DNA from: Sphingobacteriaceae bacterium | Lineage (GTDB): Bacteria; Bacteroidota; Bacteroidia; B-17B0; Aurantibacillaceae | Assembly: GCA_016715905.1 (NCBI GenBank) | Contig: JADJXI010000003.1 | Span: 124,001-188,000 of the forward strand | Direction of reading: 5' to 3' | DNA: 64,000 bases | Shown here: piece after piece, positions 1 through 9,324 of the stretch | How positions within the stretch are numbered: position 1 is the first letter of the stretch | Layout of the letters: each line of letters starts with the position of its first letter | Made by a program: the position numbers and the translations under genes | Notes under the pieces: generated by a model | Seen by the model: the letters and a program-made list of their open reading frames with translations, nothing else | Databases searched by the model: none | Told to the model about the DNA's origin: nothing

Positions 1-1011
1 AAAACTTTATATTATTATAAAAAGGCGCTATTAATCAGAAAAAGAGGAAACAACAAATCGGCCCTGGCCACTTCTTTACATAACCTGGGTTATATGTATC
101 AGGAAATAGCTTTAAAAAGAAACAAGAAAGATTCAACGCTTATTATTCTCAACACTGCTTTAAACTTTTATAATCAGGCCTTGAGTTTAAGAAGAGCCGT
201 GAACGATAAAATGGGAATTGCCTTGTCCTATAACATTATCGCATTTGTTTATGATAAAAAGGCGAATTCTTTCTCCAATATAGATTCGATAAATTGGTAT
301 AAAAATCAGGCCCTACAGTTTTATCAAGTGGCGCTAAGTATCAGGGAAGAAATTTCAGATAAAAATGGTGAGGCTAATTCTTTATCGAATATAGCCATGA
401 TTTATTACGATTTAAAGCAATTGAATGAAGCTAAAAGATATGGAGAAAAAGCTTATACCATTGCTACTCAAATTGGATTCCCGGCGGCTATTCAAACTAG
501 TGCAAGAGCACTTTATAATATTTATAAAAAGTCTGGTAAGTACAAGGAGGCACTCGAAATGCATGAACAATTCAAGCGAGTAGCTGATACTTTAAATGGT
601 GTAAGTGTTCAACGCAGTATTGCAAAAAAACAGGCGCAATACGATTTTGAAAAGAAGTTGGAAATGGCAAAAAATGAACAGGATAAAAAAGACATCCTGG
701 CTGCTGAAGAAAGGTACGAACAACAAATAATCCGAAATTTTTTATTCGCGGGTTTACTTGTCGTATTGGTTTTTACTTTTATTATTTTCAAAAGTTATTT
801 AAATAAGCGTAAAGCTAATGTATTGATCCTGCAGCAAAAGAAGGATGTGGAGATGGCTAAACTCACTATTGAAAAACAAAAAGACCTGATTGAGTTAAAG
901 CAAAAAGAAGTTGTGGATAGTATTCGATACGCCAAACGAATTCAACAGGCGCAAATGGCGAATGAAAACTACATTTCTAAAATTTTGCAACGCTTGAAAA
1001 ATAAAATTTGA
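1..1011 (+). CDS. TPR membrane protein, 5' end outside the window
   Basis: The reading frame is open from base 1, so the protein begins upstream and the ATG at 94 is internal. Several tetratricopeptide units are visible (for example around NLGYMYQ and SLSNIAMIYYD), then a Lys/Glu-rich helix, one membrane segment (FLFAGLLVVLVFTFIIF) and a charged coiled coil. Near the C-terminus DSIRYAKRIQQAQ resembles the linker that in many Bacteroidota sensors precedes a SpoIIE-type phosphatase or histidine-kinase domain, but the protein stops about 20 residues later without an enzyme domain. The TPR part is probably outside the cytoplasm. A sensory or scaffolding role is inferred; the ligand and partners are unknown. 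It ends 22 bases before hrpB. Confidence 0.85.
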   Translation, partial: KTLYYYKKALLIRKRGNNKSALATSLHNLGYMYQEIALKRNKKDSTLIILNTALNFYNQALSLRRAVNDKMGIALSYNIIAFVYDKKANSFSNIDSINWYKNQALQFYQVALSIREEISDKNGEANSLSNIAMIYYDLKQLNEAKRYGEKAYTIATQIGFPAAIQTSARALYNIYKKSGKYKEALEMHEQFKRVADTLNGVSVQRSIAKKQAQYDFEKKLEMAKNEQDKKDILAAEERYEQQIIRNFLFAGLLVVLVFTFIIFKSYLNKRKANVLILQQKKDVEMAKLTIEKQKDLIELKQKEVVDSIRYAKRIQQAQMANENYISKILQRLKNKI

Positions 1012-1033
1012 GCGTAATAAATTAATAGCAAAT

Positions 1034-3520
1034 TTGTTGAAATTCAATAAAGATATTCATTCACCGTCCTTTGCGGAATTTGAGCAGGTGCTTATTTCCT
1101 TATCAAAAACCAATTGTGTTATTTTATCAGCTCCACCCGGCGCAGGTAAAAGTACTATTTTACCACTTTCATTATTAAATGCCCCTTTTTTAAATAACAA
1201 AAAAATTTTAATGTTGGAGCCCCGTCGCCTGGCCGTAAAAAGTATTTGTGAACGCATGTCGGAGTTGATAGAGGAAGAGGTTGGTCAAAGGATAGGCTTT
1301 CGTATTCGATTTGAATCAAAATTATCTGCTAAAACCAAACTTGAAGTGGTGACTGAAGGAATCCTAACCCGCATGTTACAAAGCGATAATGCACTGCAGG
1401 ATTATGGTTTGATAATATTTGATGAGTTTCATGAAAGAAACCTGCATGCTGATTTAGCACTAGCGCTCTGCTTGCAAGTGCAACAGATTTTAAGACCCGA
1501 TCTTAAAATATTAATCATGTCAGCTACGATAGATACCACAAAATTATCCGATGCATTAAAAGCTCCCGTTATTTTTTGTGAGGGAAAACAATTTCCGGTA
1601 GAAATAAAATATGACAAAGACGGAGATCCTCAGTTTATTTCAGAACAAAGCGCAGAATTGATTAAAAGAGTTGTGCAAGAAACAAACGGTGATATTTTGG
1701 TTTTCTTGCCGGGAGAATCTGAAATAAAAAAGTGCAAAGAAATATTAAATCAACAATTAAGTAGTATTCAATGCACCCCGCTTTACGGTGGTTTAACTTT
1801 AAAAGAACAAAAAGCAGCCATACAACCGGATAAGCAGGGAAAAAGAAAAATTGTATTGGCCACCAACATAGCCGAAACCAGTTTAACTATTGAAGGAATA
1901 AAAGTTGTAGTTGATTGCGGATTTCAAAAAATCATGAAATTTGATCCCCGTTCGGGTTTATCCAAATTAGAAACTGTACGTATCTCTAAGGATTCTGCCA
2001 ATCAAAGAGCGGGAAGGGCTGGTAGATTATGTGCCGGTGTTTGTTATAGAATGTGGACTGCCGTTACACATAGTAGATTAGATGATTTTCGGAAAGCAGA
2101 AATTCTGGAAGCTGATTTATGTGCATTCATGCTGGAATTATATCATTGGGGAATTCAAGATGTGAATGAATTATTTTGGCTGGATGCTCCGCCTAAGGCA
2201 AATGTACTACAAGCTAAAGACCTATTAATGGAGATTGATGCAGTTGAACAAAGTAAAATAACAGCTGAAGGAAAAAAAATTCATCAACTGCCTTGTCATC
2301 CACGTTTAGCGCATATGTTACTTTCTGCAAATGGCAATGAAGAAAAAAGTTTAGCTTGTGATATTGCAGCTTTGTTGGAAGAAAAAGATCCTTTGGGAAA
2401 GGAAGTTGGTGTTGACATGAATATAAGACTTGAAAATTTGCATCGTCAACGTAAAAACGACAATTTAAATTTTCAATTCACTCGAATAGAAAAAGTTTCT
2501 GCTATCTATAGAAAAATATTAAATGTTCCTGCCGCTAAAGAATTATTGGATGTTTATGATACCGGATATTTACTAGCACAGGCGTTTCCGGAACGCGTAG
2601 CTTCAGCCCGACCGGGGAATAATGCCCAATATCAATTAGCTAACGGAAGAATTGCCATGTTCAATCACAAAGATGATTTAGCCGCTGAATCCTGGTTGGT
2701 TATTGCCAATTTAGATTTGCGAGAGGGCATGGGTAAAATATTTTTGGCCGCCCCTTTAAATCCGAAAGACTTAATCAAAAATATAAAGGAGAAACAAAAT
2801 ATTTCCTGGAACAGTCAAAACGGAACTTTGCAGTGTACAATAGAAAAAAGATTAGGTAATGTGGTACTGGAATCAAAGCCCTTAACTAATCCTGATTTAC
2901 ATTTAGTAAAATCTGTTCTGATAAAGGCTGTACAAAAGGAAGGGAAAGAATTGTTGGATTTTAATGAAGACTTTGAGCAAATGCAAAATAGAATTGAAAG
3001 TTTAAAAGTTTGGAATAGCGAGGAGGAATGGCCGGAGGTAGATCAAACTACCTTATTAATTGAAAATGAAAGGTGGTTAAGTGATTATTTCACCGATGTG
3101 AAAAGTAAGGAGGATTTTAAAAATATTAATTTGGCCCAATGTTTATTTCATTCCTTAAATCTCGAACAGCAAAAGAAATTAAAAGAATTAACTCCCGAAA
3201 AAATAGAAGTGCCTAGTGGTTCAAAAATAAAGGTGCAGTATTTTAAGAATGGTGGAAATCCGGTATTGGCTGTTCGTTTGCAAGAAATATTCGGAATGCA
3301 GGAAACGCCTTCGGTTAACAATAAAAAAATAACAGTATTGATGCACATTTTATCTCCGGGTTACAAATCCGTTCAGATCACCAAGGACTTAAAGAGTTTC
3401 TGGAATAATTTATATCCCGAAGTGAGAAAAGAATTAAAAAGAAAATATCCAAAACATGCCTGGCCCGAAGATCCATGGCATGCACAGGCAGTTAAAAAAG
3501 GAAGAAGCGAGAAAAACTAA
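1034..3520 (+). CDS. hrpB: ATP-dependent RNA helicase HrpB
   Basis: DEAH/DExH-box helicase of the HrpB family, 828 residues, the usual length. Visible motifs: Walker A SAPPGAGKST (residues 32-41), DEFH for Walker B (about residue 133), SATID, ETSLTIEGIKVVVD and QRAGRAGR (motif VI). The rest has the helicase-associated and HrpB C-terminal regions, including the basic tail ending in HAWPEDPWHAQA, typical of this family. There is no ATG near the N-terminus; initiation is at TTG 1034 or TTG 1037, so the exact start is uncertain by one codon. The cytoplasmic helicase probably remodels RNA, but its substrate in Bacteroidota is not established. It may be co-transcribed with the TPR gene upstream and the J-domain gene 30 bases downstream. 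Confidence 0.95.
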   Translation: MLKFNKDIHSPSFAEFEQVLISLSKTNCVILSAPPGAGKSTILPLSLLNAPFLNNKKILMLEPRRLAVKSICERMSELIEEEVGQRIGFRIRFESKLSAKTKLEVVTEGILTRMLQSDNALQDYGLIIFDEFHERNLHADLALALCLQVQQILRPDLKILIMSATIDTTKLSDALKAPVIFCEGKQFPVEIKYDKDGDPQFISEQSAELIKRVVQETNGDILVFLPGESEIKKCKEILNQQLSSIQCTPLYGGLTLKEQKAAIQPDKQGKRKIVLATNIAETSLTIEGIKVVVDCGFQKIMKFDPRSGLSKLETVRISKDSANQRAGRAGRLCAGVCYRMWTAVTHSRLDDFRKAEILEADLCAFMLELYHWGIQDVNELFWLDAPPKANVLQAKDLLMEIDAVEQSKITAEGKKIHQLPCHPRLAHMLLSANGNEEKSLACDIAALLEEKDPLGKEVGVDMNIRLENLHRQRKNDNLNFQFTRIEKVSAIYRKILNVPAAKELLDVYDTGYLLAQAFPERVASARPGNNAQYQLANGRIAMFNHKDDLAAESWLVIANLDLREGMGKIFLAAPLNPKDLIKNIKEKQNISWNSQNGTLQCTIEKRLGNVVLESKPLTNPDLHLVKSVLIKAVQKEGKELLDFNEDFEQMQNRIESLKVWNSEEEWPEVDQTTLLIENERWLSDYFTDVKSKEDFKNINLAQCLFHSLNLEQQKKLKELTPEKIEVPSGSKIKVQYFKNGGNPVLAVRLQEIFGMQETPSVNNKKITVLMHILSPGYKSVQITKDLKSFWNNLYPEVRKELKRKYPKHAWPEDPWHAQAVKKGRSEKN

Positions 3521-3550
3521 AATAACAGTATATTTATCAGCGTAAAAATT

Positions 3551-4297
3551 ATGTTTTCAATTATAGGCGCAATAGCCGGTTTTATTTTGTTAGGTAAAAG
3601 TTTTGTGGGAGCTTTTATTGGTATGTTGGTTGGCTCTTTCATTGATAATTATTTGGGGAAAGGAAATAGAGAAGACGAAGAATTTAAGTATTATAAGCGA
3701 CAAACTAGTGGAGGAAAAAGCGAATTCGCCAGTATGCTTATCACCTTGTCTGCTGCCGTGATGCGTGCAGACGGAAGAGCATTAAAAGTAGAATTGGATT
3801 ATATTAAAAAGTTTTTCGGACAGCAATTTGGTCCGGAATTCACCACTGAACACGTAAAACTTTTAAAACATTTTTTAGATGGAGCTCCAATTCCATTAGA
3901 AAAAATTTGTGCCGATATAAAAATCAGAACGGTATTTGAAGTACGATTGCAATTGCTTCATTATTTATTCGGATTGGCCAATGCAGATGGTCATGTAGCC
4001 GATTCGGAATTAATAGTTTTAAAAAGAATAGCCTTATTATTAGATATTCCGAATTCCGATTTTGAAAGTTTAAAAAATATGTTCTGGCGGGATTCAGATT
4101 CAGATTATAAAGTATTAGGTATAGAAAAAACAGCAAATGATGAAGAGGTAAAGAAAGCGTATCGTCAAATGGCCATACGTTACCATCCCGACAAGGTCGC
4201 CCAATTAGGAGAAGAAGTGCAGAAAGGGGCCAAGGAAAAATTTCAGAAAATACAAGAGGCTTACGAAAATATAAAAAAGTCGAGGGGCATGACTTAA
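3551..4297 (+). CDS. djlA: TerB/J-domain co-chaperone (DjlA-like)
   Basis: 248 residues with three parts. Residues 1-35 form a glycine-rich hydrophobic membrane segment (GAIAGFILLG, GAFIGMLVGSF). About residues 55-165 form a helical TerB-like domain with the repeated acidic patterns RADGRA and NADGHVADSE. The C-terminal 65 residues are a J domain starting DYKVLGI with the essential HPD triad in YHPDK. This order matches DjlA, a membrane-anchored DnaJ-type co-chaperone that stimulates DnaK ATPase. The ATG at 3551 has a near-consensus -7 box (TATATTTA, 3529-3536) upstream, so it may have its own promoter in addition to read-through from hrpB. A bidirectional terminator follows at once. Confidence 0.9.
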   Translation: MFSIIGAIAGFILLGKSFVGAFIGMLVGSFIDNYLGKGNREDEEFKYYKRQTSGGKSEFASMLITLSAAVMRADGRALKVELDYIKKFFGQQFGPEFTTEHVKLLKHFLDGAPIPLEKICADIKIRTVFEVRLQLLHYLFGLANADGHVADSELIVLKRIALLLDIPNSDFESLKNMFWRDSDSDYKVLGIEKTANDEEVKKAYRQMAIRYHPDKVAQLGEEVQKGAKEKFQKIQEAYENIKKSRGMT

Positions 4298-4330
4298 AAA
4301 AAAGCCGAAAGAAAACCAACTTTCGGCTTT
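4298..4330. terminator. Bidirectional intrinsic terminator
   Basis: Perfect 11-bp inverted repeat AAAGCCGAAAG (4301-4311) and CTTTCGGCTTT (4320-4330) with an 8-nt loop. The plus-strand A-run at 4295-4303 gives a U-tract on the minus transcript, so it best ends the leftward 904-residue gene. It lies between convergent genes and can also stop the rightward hrpB-djlA transcript. Confidence 0.85.
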
Positions 4331-4531
4331 AAGTGAATTTCCCGTATCCCATCCATACTTTTGTTAAGGATGTCGGTTTGTGGTAATATTTCAACTAATA
4401 ACCGAAGTAAAAGTATAGGGAAAATGTTACTGTAAATGAAACTTAATGTAACCCTGAGGTTAAGAATCCCCAAAAAACGACTAAGTTTTTAACAGACAAT
4501 AGGTCTTTTGTTTATAAAGCTGATTGAATAC

Positions 4532-7246
4532 TTATTTAGGAGAAATTAATTTTTCCACTTCCGTTAATTTTGCTTTCGCTGCCGGATCGTCCGGTTTACT
4601 TTTTAAAGCTTCTTCATAAGAAACTTTAGCTTCGCTATATCTTTTTTGTTTGAACAATTCGTTACCGCGTGTGAAATGTTCTTTGTATTTATTAGCACCC
4701 AAAGCCGTTGGTATACTTTTACGAGCTTCATCCTTTCCAATATTTCCTTGAAGGACAGGATTAGATTCATTTGCTAAAATCTTTCCTTCACTATTTTCTT
4801 TTTGTTTCCGTTCAGCCTCTGCTTTTTCAGCGGCGATTTTCTCTGCTTCGGCTTTAGCTAACGCATCAGCCTCTTCTTTTTCTTTAGCCGCTTTTTCAGC
4901 AGCTAATTTTTCTGCTTCCGCTTTTGCTTTAGCATCTGCCGCCGCTTTTTCTTTCGCGGCCGCTTGTTTTTCTGCTTTAGCTTTCGCTGCTTTTTCAGCA
5001 GCTAACTTAGTAGCTTCAATTTTTGCTTTTGAATCAGCTTCCGCCTTTTCTTTAGCAGCTTTATCTGCCGCTAACTTATCTGCTTCTGCTTTAGCTTTCG
5101 CTTCAGCCTCTGCTTTTTCTTTATTTGCTTTCTCTGCTGCTAATTTTTCTGCTTCTGCTTTAGCTTTTGCGTCCGCTTGTTCTTTTTCTTTGGCTGCTTT
5201 CTCAGCTGCTAACTTATCTGCTTCTGCTTTGGCTTCCGCCTCTGCTTTTTCTTTGGCTGCTTTCTCAGCTGCTAACTTATCTGCTTCCGCTTTAGCCTTT
5301 GCTTCTGCCTCTGCTTTTTCTTTGGCAGCTTTATCTGCTGCTAATTTTGCAGCCTCCGCTTCTTTAGCTTTGACTGCCGCGTCTGCTTCTGCTTTAGCTT
5401 TTGCGTCCGCTTGTTCTTTTTCTTTGGCTGCTTTCTCAGCTGCTAACTTATCTGCTTCCGCTTTAGCCTTGGCTTCAGCCTCTGCTTTTTCCTTGGTTGC
5501 TTTCTCTGCTACTAACTTATCTGCTTCTGCTTTAGCCTTGGCTTCCGCTTCTGCTTTTTCTTTATTTGCTTTTTCTGCTGCTAACTTATCTGCTTCTGTT
5601 TTAGCTTTTGCTTCCGCTTCTTCCTTTTCTTTAGCAGCTTTATCTGCGGCTAATTTTTCTGCTTCCGCTTTAGCCTTCGCATCAGCCTCTGCTTTTTCTT
5701 TATTTGCTTTTTCTGCTGCTAACTTATCTGCTTCCGCTTTAGCCTTTGCTTCTGCCTCTGCTTTTTCTTTGGCAGCTTTATCTGCGGCTAATTTTTCTGC
5801 TTCCGCTTTAGCCTTCGCATCAGCCTCTGCTTTTTCTTTGGCTGCTTTTTCTGCGGCTAATTTTTCTGCTTCCGCTTTAGCCTTCGCATCAGCCTCTGCT
5901 TTTTCTTTATTTGCTTTTTCTGCGGCTAATTTTTCTGCTTCTGCTTTAGCCTTTGCTTCAGCCTCTGCTTTTTCTTTGGCTGCTTTTTCTGCGGCTAATT
6001 TTTCTGCTTCTGCTTTAGCCTTGGCTTCAGCCTCCGCTTTTTCTTTAGCTGCTTTTTCTGCTGCTAACTTTTCTGCTTCTGCTTTAGCCTTTGCTTCTGC
6101 CTCTGCTTTTTCTTTGGCTGCTTTTTCTGCTGCTAACTTATCTGCTTCCGCTTTAGCCTTTGCTTCTGCCTCTGCTTTTTCTTTGGCTGCTTTCTCTGCT
6201 GCTAATTTTTCTGCTTCTGCTTTAGCCTTGGCTTCAGCCTCTGCTTTTTCTTTGGCTGCTTTCTCTGCTGCTAATTTTTCTGCTTCTGCTTTAGCCTTTG
6301 CTTCTGCCTCTGCTTTTTCTTTGGCTGCTTTTTCTGCTGCTAACTTATCTGCTTCCGCTTTAGCCTTTGCTTCTGCCTCTGCTTTTTCTTTAGCTGCTTT
6401 CTCTGCTGCTAATTTTTCTGCTTCTGCTTTAGCCTTTGCTTCTGCCTCTGCTTTTTCTTTGGCTGCTTTCTCTGCTGCTAATTTTTCTGCTTCTGCTTTA
6501 GCCTTTGCTTCTGCCTCTGCTTTTTCTTTGGCTGCTTTTTCTGCTGCTAACTTATCTGCTTCCGCTTTAGCCTTTGCTTCTGCCTCTGCTTTTTCATTCA
6601 CACATTTAAGCGCAATGGCTAACTTTTCTTTGGCTTGCGGTTCGTCAGGTAATAATGCAAGCGCCTCTTCATATTTTTGTTTTGCTCCTACACAATCGTT
6701 TTTTGCTGCTAAACCATCACCTGTTTTAATCAAACCTTTATATTTTTCTACTAAAGCAATTTCTGCTTGACGTATTGCCGACAAAGCCGATAAGTTTTGA
6801 TTCGTGTAAGCTTCATCGTCGGAAAACTTTTTTTTGTTTGCAAAATAAATAATTTGAGTTAAGGGTTGATTCAAAGCGGAGTAATTTATAGTTGGATAGG
6901 GTTTTGACATGGTAACACCTTCAATGTGAATTTCCGGTTTAAAATTTTCCTTAGTTTTATCAGCCGGAACATTTCGAGTATCTACTCTGAATCTTTTGGT
7001 ATTGCATCCGGGATAGGTTACTACTACTAAAAAATCGCCATCGGCCGGCACATCTATGGTGAAATTCCCTCTGCCATCACTCAGGGTTGTTTTTACATTA
7101 CTTCCTCCTTTAGTTAAGGCAATATTTGCACCTGCTAATGGTTTTCCGTCCTTTTCTACATTACTTTCAAATTTTAAAGTCCAGTCAGGTTGGGATAAGC
7201 CAATGAAAAATGTAAACTGGATAAAAAATAATATTAAGCTCCTCAT
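4532..7246 (-). CDS. Secreted Ig-like/TPR protein with giant Lys-Ala-Glu repeat linker
   Basis: 904 residues. A signal peptide (RSLILFFIQFTFFIGLSQ) is followed by a carboxypeptidase-regulatory-like beta domain (about 20-110: NVEKDGKPLAGANIALTKGG, DGRGNFTIDVPADGDFLVVV), a helical segment with one TPR-like unit (about 175-213), a linker of about 600 residues made of 23-residue Lys/Ala/Glu units, and a C-terminal TPR unit (RYSEAKVSYEEALKSKPDDP). The linker should form a very long charged helix, like that of TolA, able to span the periplasm. It is the largest of three tandem paralogues (next two at 7910 and 9325). Function is not known; a periplasmic or envelope scaffold is inferred. Starts with ATG 14 bases after the YceH-like gene ends. 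Repeat number may be misassembled. Confidence 0.85.
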   Translation of the reverse strand: MRSLILFFIQFTFFIGLSQPDWTLKFESNVEKDGKPLAGANIALTKGGSNVKTTLSDGRGNFTIDVPADGDFLVVVTYPGCNTKRFRVDTRNVPADKTKENFKPEIHIEGVTMSKPYPTINYSALNQPLTQIIYFANKKKFSDDEAYTNQNLSALSAIRQAEIALVEKYKGLIKTGDGLAAKNDCVGAKQKYEEALALLPDEPQAKEKLAIALKCVNEKAEAEAKAKAEADKLAAEKAAKEKAEAEAKAKAEAEKLAAEKAAKEKAEAEAKAKAEAEKLAAEKAAKEKAEAEAKAKAEADKLAAEKAAKEKAEAEAKAKAEAEKLAAEKAAKEKAEAEAKAKAEAEKLAAEKAAKEKAEAEAKAKAEADKLAAEKAAKEKAEAEAKAKAEAEKLAAEKAAKEKAEAEAKAKAEAEKLAAEKAAKEKAEAEAKAKAEAEKLAAEKANKEKAEADAKAKAEAEKLAAEKAAKEKAEADAKAKAEAEKLAADKAAKEKAEAEAKAKAEADKLAAEKANKEKAEADAKAKAEAEKLAADKAAKEKEEAEAKAKTEADKLAAEKANKEKAEAEAKAKAEADKLVAEKATKEKAEAEAKAKAEADKLAAEKAAKEKEQADAKAKAEADAAVKAKEAEAAKLAADKAAKEKAEAEAKAKAEADKLAAEKAAKEKAEAEAKAEADKLAAEKAAKEKEQADAKAKAEAEKLAAEKANKEKAEAEAKAKAEADKLAADKAAKEKAEADSKAKIEATKLAAEKAAKAKAEKQAAAKEKAAADAKAKAEAEKLAAEKAAKEKEEADALAKAEAEKIAAEKAEAERKQKENSEGKILANESNPVLQGNIGKDEARKSIPTALGANKYKEHFTRGNELFKQKRYSEAKVSYEEALKSKPDDPAAKAKLTEVEKLISPK
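4815..6595 (-). repeat. 69-bp coding tandem repeat, about 24 units
   Basis: In-frame 69-bp units encode a 23-residue motif (x-K-L-A-A-E-K-A-A-K-E-K-A-E-A-E-A-K-A-K-A-E-A). Units starting with Asp (DKLAAEK) or Glu (EKLAAEK) alternate in a D-E-E order for the first nine units, a 207-bp higher-order repeat. Units in the N-terminal half (about 6000-6595) are nearly identical in DNA; those toward 4815 carry substitutions (AN, AT, EQ, VA) and two irregular-length insertions. Confidence 0.95.
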
Positions 7247-7260
7247 AATTTTTTCTGATT

Positions 7261-7902
7261 TTATTTTATCTGCTGTTCTAGTAATTCAATTCTTGTTTTT
7301 AGGTTTAATATTTCATTTTCTAAATGATTAATCTTCTCTTCCATGGATTGCGTTTCATTTGAATTGTTTTGAGCCGGTATTGAATCTTGTTGATCTGGCG
7401 TATGACCAAATAAATGAATAAATCGTCTTTCCTTTTGTCCTGCTTTTCTGGGCAATTCCTGAACAAATAAATTATCATTTTGCATTAGAGAATCTATCGT
7501 TTCAATAACAGCGTCTAAAGAACCGAAATCATAAATTCTTCCTGAGTTGGTATTGATTTCCCCTGCTGTTTGTGGTCCTCTTAATAATAATACGCACAAT
7601 GCAGCAAGTTGGCCATCGTGCATGGGAAATACGGTTGTTAGATTATGTTTGTATTTTATCGTTCTACTTCCTCCGCCAATTGCAGTTGAAACTAAGCTTA
7701 TCCCTTTTAAACTATTTAATGCTTTTTGAACTTCGTCTTCGCTGAATTGAACAATAGGATTCCGAGATGATTTTTGATTACAGGCCAATGTAATACTATT
7801 CAATGTCATTGGGTAATAATCAGGGGTAGTTCTACTTTTTTCAATCAATGAACCCAATACTCTCTGTTCGACATTACTTAATTGGGGAATCTCCTTTTGC
7901 AT
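7261..7902 (-). CDS. yceH: YceH-like protein (UPF0502/DUF480)
   Basis: 213 residues. The N-terminus EQRVLGSLIEKSRTTPDYYP followed by SLTLACNQKS-like SITLACNQKSSRNPI is the hallmark of the YceH/DUF480 family, which has two winged-helix domains. Conserved segments GGGSRTIKYKHN, LRGPQTAGE and PRKAGQKERRFIHLFG are also present. The C-terminal 35 residues form a predicted coiled coil (NHLENEILNLKTRIELLEQQ). The family has a DNA-binding-type fold but no firmly assigned function. It sits inside an array of secreted-repeat paralogues, 14 bases from the 904-residue gene and 7 bases from the next, so it is probably in the same transcript without being functionally related. Confidence 0.9.
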   Translation of the reverse strand: MQKEIPQLSNVEQRVLGSLIEKSRTTPDYYPMTLNSITLACNQKSSRNPIVQFSEDEVQKALNSLKGISLVSTAIGGGSRTIKYKHNLTTVFPMHDGQLAALCVLLLRGPQTAGEINTNSGRIYDFGSLDAVIETIDSLMQNDNLFVQELPRKAGQKERRFIHLFGHTPDQQDSIPAQNNSNETQSMEEKINHLENEILNLKTRIELLEQQIK

Positions 7903-7909
7903 TTATAAT

Positions 7910-9322
7910 TTATTTTGGTTCTAGTAATTTAGTACATTCTTCAATTCTTTTTGTTGCGTAAGGATCGGCAGGTTTTATATTTAACGCATCTTCGTAACTC
8001 TGTTTAGCCTCTTTATATCTTTTGGTTTTAAAATAGGTGTCAGCTTTTTGGATATTTTCCTTATACATATCTTTTCCCAGTACTTGTGGAATTTTATATT
8101 TTGAGTTTCCTTTGTCCATCTCTGCATCATGTTCTTTCTTTTCCGTTTCATAGGCTAATCTTCTTTTCTCATCTTCTTCTTCCTGCGCTTTTCTTTTAGC
8201 CATCTTTTTTTCGTAATCTGCTTTCATTGCGGCTTCATCTTCTGCTTTTGATTTAGCTAATCCTTCTTTTTGTTTCCTGGCTTTTTCTTCATCGGCTTTC
8301 TTCTTGGCTAATTTTTTTTCATCTTCCGCGGTTTTTTCAACCGGAGGCTTACTTTTTAAAGACTGTTCTTTTTGTTTGGCTAATTTTTCCTGATTTTTTT
8401 GTTCGGCCGCTTTTTTATCTGCTTCTTGTTTTTCGGCTTTTGCTTTTTCTTTCGCTAATTTATCGGCTTCAGCCTGTTCCGCTTTTTTTTGCGCAGCTAA
8501 TTTATCTGCTTCTTGTTTTTCTACTTTTTTTTGTGCGGCTAACTTTTCAGCTTCTTCTTTAGCCTTAGCAGCTTCCTCTTTTTTAGCTTGTTCAGCTAAT
8601 GCAGCTTCTTCTGCTTTTTTCTTTCTTTCTTCAATCTCTTTTAGACAATCTCCAACTTTGGCTAACTGTTCAATGGGATATTGTTCTCCGGGAATCAAAG
8701 CCATTGATTTTTGATATAGCTGTTTTGCTAAAGGGCAATCGGGTTTTTCAAGGGCTATATCTCCGGATTTATTGGTAGAACAAAATTCCTTAAATAAAAC
8801 ATCTTCGGCTGAATATATTTTGGAAACTATGCTTAATCCCTTTTCGGTAGCTTTAGGATTATCATCAAACGCTTTTTTATTGCTAAAATATTCAACTCGA
8901 ATCAAATCCTGGCTCAATTCAGAATAATTAATTCCCGGATAGGGTTTAACCATAATAAATCCACCTGTGATTTTAAAAGAAGGCTTTACGTTTTCAGTAA
9001 AAATTCCTTCGGGTACATTTTGTGTATTTACAGCCATTCGCTTGGCATTGCAACCCGGATAAGAAACGATTAAATAGTATTCTCCATTGGGAGGCACCAT
9101 AATTTTAAACTCACCTTCGCTGTTAGATGTGGTTTGATCAATTTCTTTTCCATTTTGATATAGCTTTATGGTGGCTCCACTAATTTCTTTTTCTTCTTCT
9201 ATAGCTTTGGTATTTAATTTCCAGGTTCGTAAATATACGTTACTAGTGAGTTCAAGTTTCCAGTTTTGTGCAAGATAAACTGATGAATAAAGAAAGAGGA
9301 GTATAATATTAATTTTTTTCAC
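7910..9322 (-). CDS. Secreted Ig-like/TPR protein with medium charged linker
   Basis: 470 residues if started at GTG 9322 (VKKINIILLFLYSSVYLAQ, a typical Bacteroidota signal peptide just after the upstream stop codon). An ATG at 9355 would add 11 residues and overlap the upstream gene by 31 bases. Domain order matches the 904-residue paralogue: carboxypeptidase-regulatory-like domain (GATIKLYQNGKEIDQTT), conserved middle with FSNKKAFDD and a TPR-like unit, a Lys/Ala/Glu linker of roughly 180 residues, and a C-terminal TPR (KRYKEAKQSYEDALNIKPAD). Function unknown. No T9SS sorting domain or outer-membrane anchor is visible, so a periplasmic location is the best guess. Confidence 0.85.
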   Translation of the reverse strand: MKKINIILLFLYSSVYLAQNWKLELTSNVYLRTWKLNTKAIEEEKEISGATIKLYQNGKEIDQTTSNSEGEFKIMVPPNGEYYLIVSYPGCNAKRMAVNTQNVPEGIFTENVKPSFKITGGFIMVKPYPGINYSELSQDLIRVEYFSNKKAFDDNPKATEKGLSIVSKIYSAEDVLFKEFCSTNKSGDIALEKPDCPLAKQLYQKSMALIPGEQYPIEQLAKVGDCLKEIEERKKKAEEAALAEQAKKEEAAKAKEEAEKLAAQKKVEKQEADKLAAQKKAEQAEADKLAKEKAKAEKQEADKKAAEQKNQEKLAKQKEQSLKSKPPVEKTAEDEKKLAKKKADEEKARKQKEGLAKSKAEDEAAMKADYEKKMAKRKAQEEEDEKRRLAYETEKKEHDAEMDKGNSKYKIPQVLGKDMYKENIQKADTYFKTKRYKEAKQSYEDALNIKPADPYATKRIEECTKLLEPK

Positions 9323-9324
9323 GC

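Noticed and set aside
1..1011. SpoIIE-type phosphatase expected after the DSIRYAKRIQ linker
   Set aside because: The frame stops soon after the linker and no phosphatase remnant follows in any frame before hrpB; I see no frameshift.
3924..4319. 131-residue ORF opposite djlA
   Set aside because: Shadow of the J-domain gene; composition is atypical and it overlaps the terminator.
4815..6595. 69-bp units seen at first as a possible CRISPR or satellite array
   Set aside because: Units are in-frame, joined without unique spacers, and continue a conserved protein with ends shared by two paralogues.
5190..6770. 526-residue ORF on the plus strand, rich in Ala, Ser and Phe
   Set aside because: It is the antisense reading of the 69-bp repeat; repeat composition keeps the opposite frame open. 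No promoter or signal supports it.
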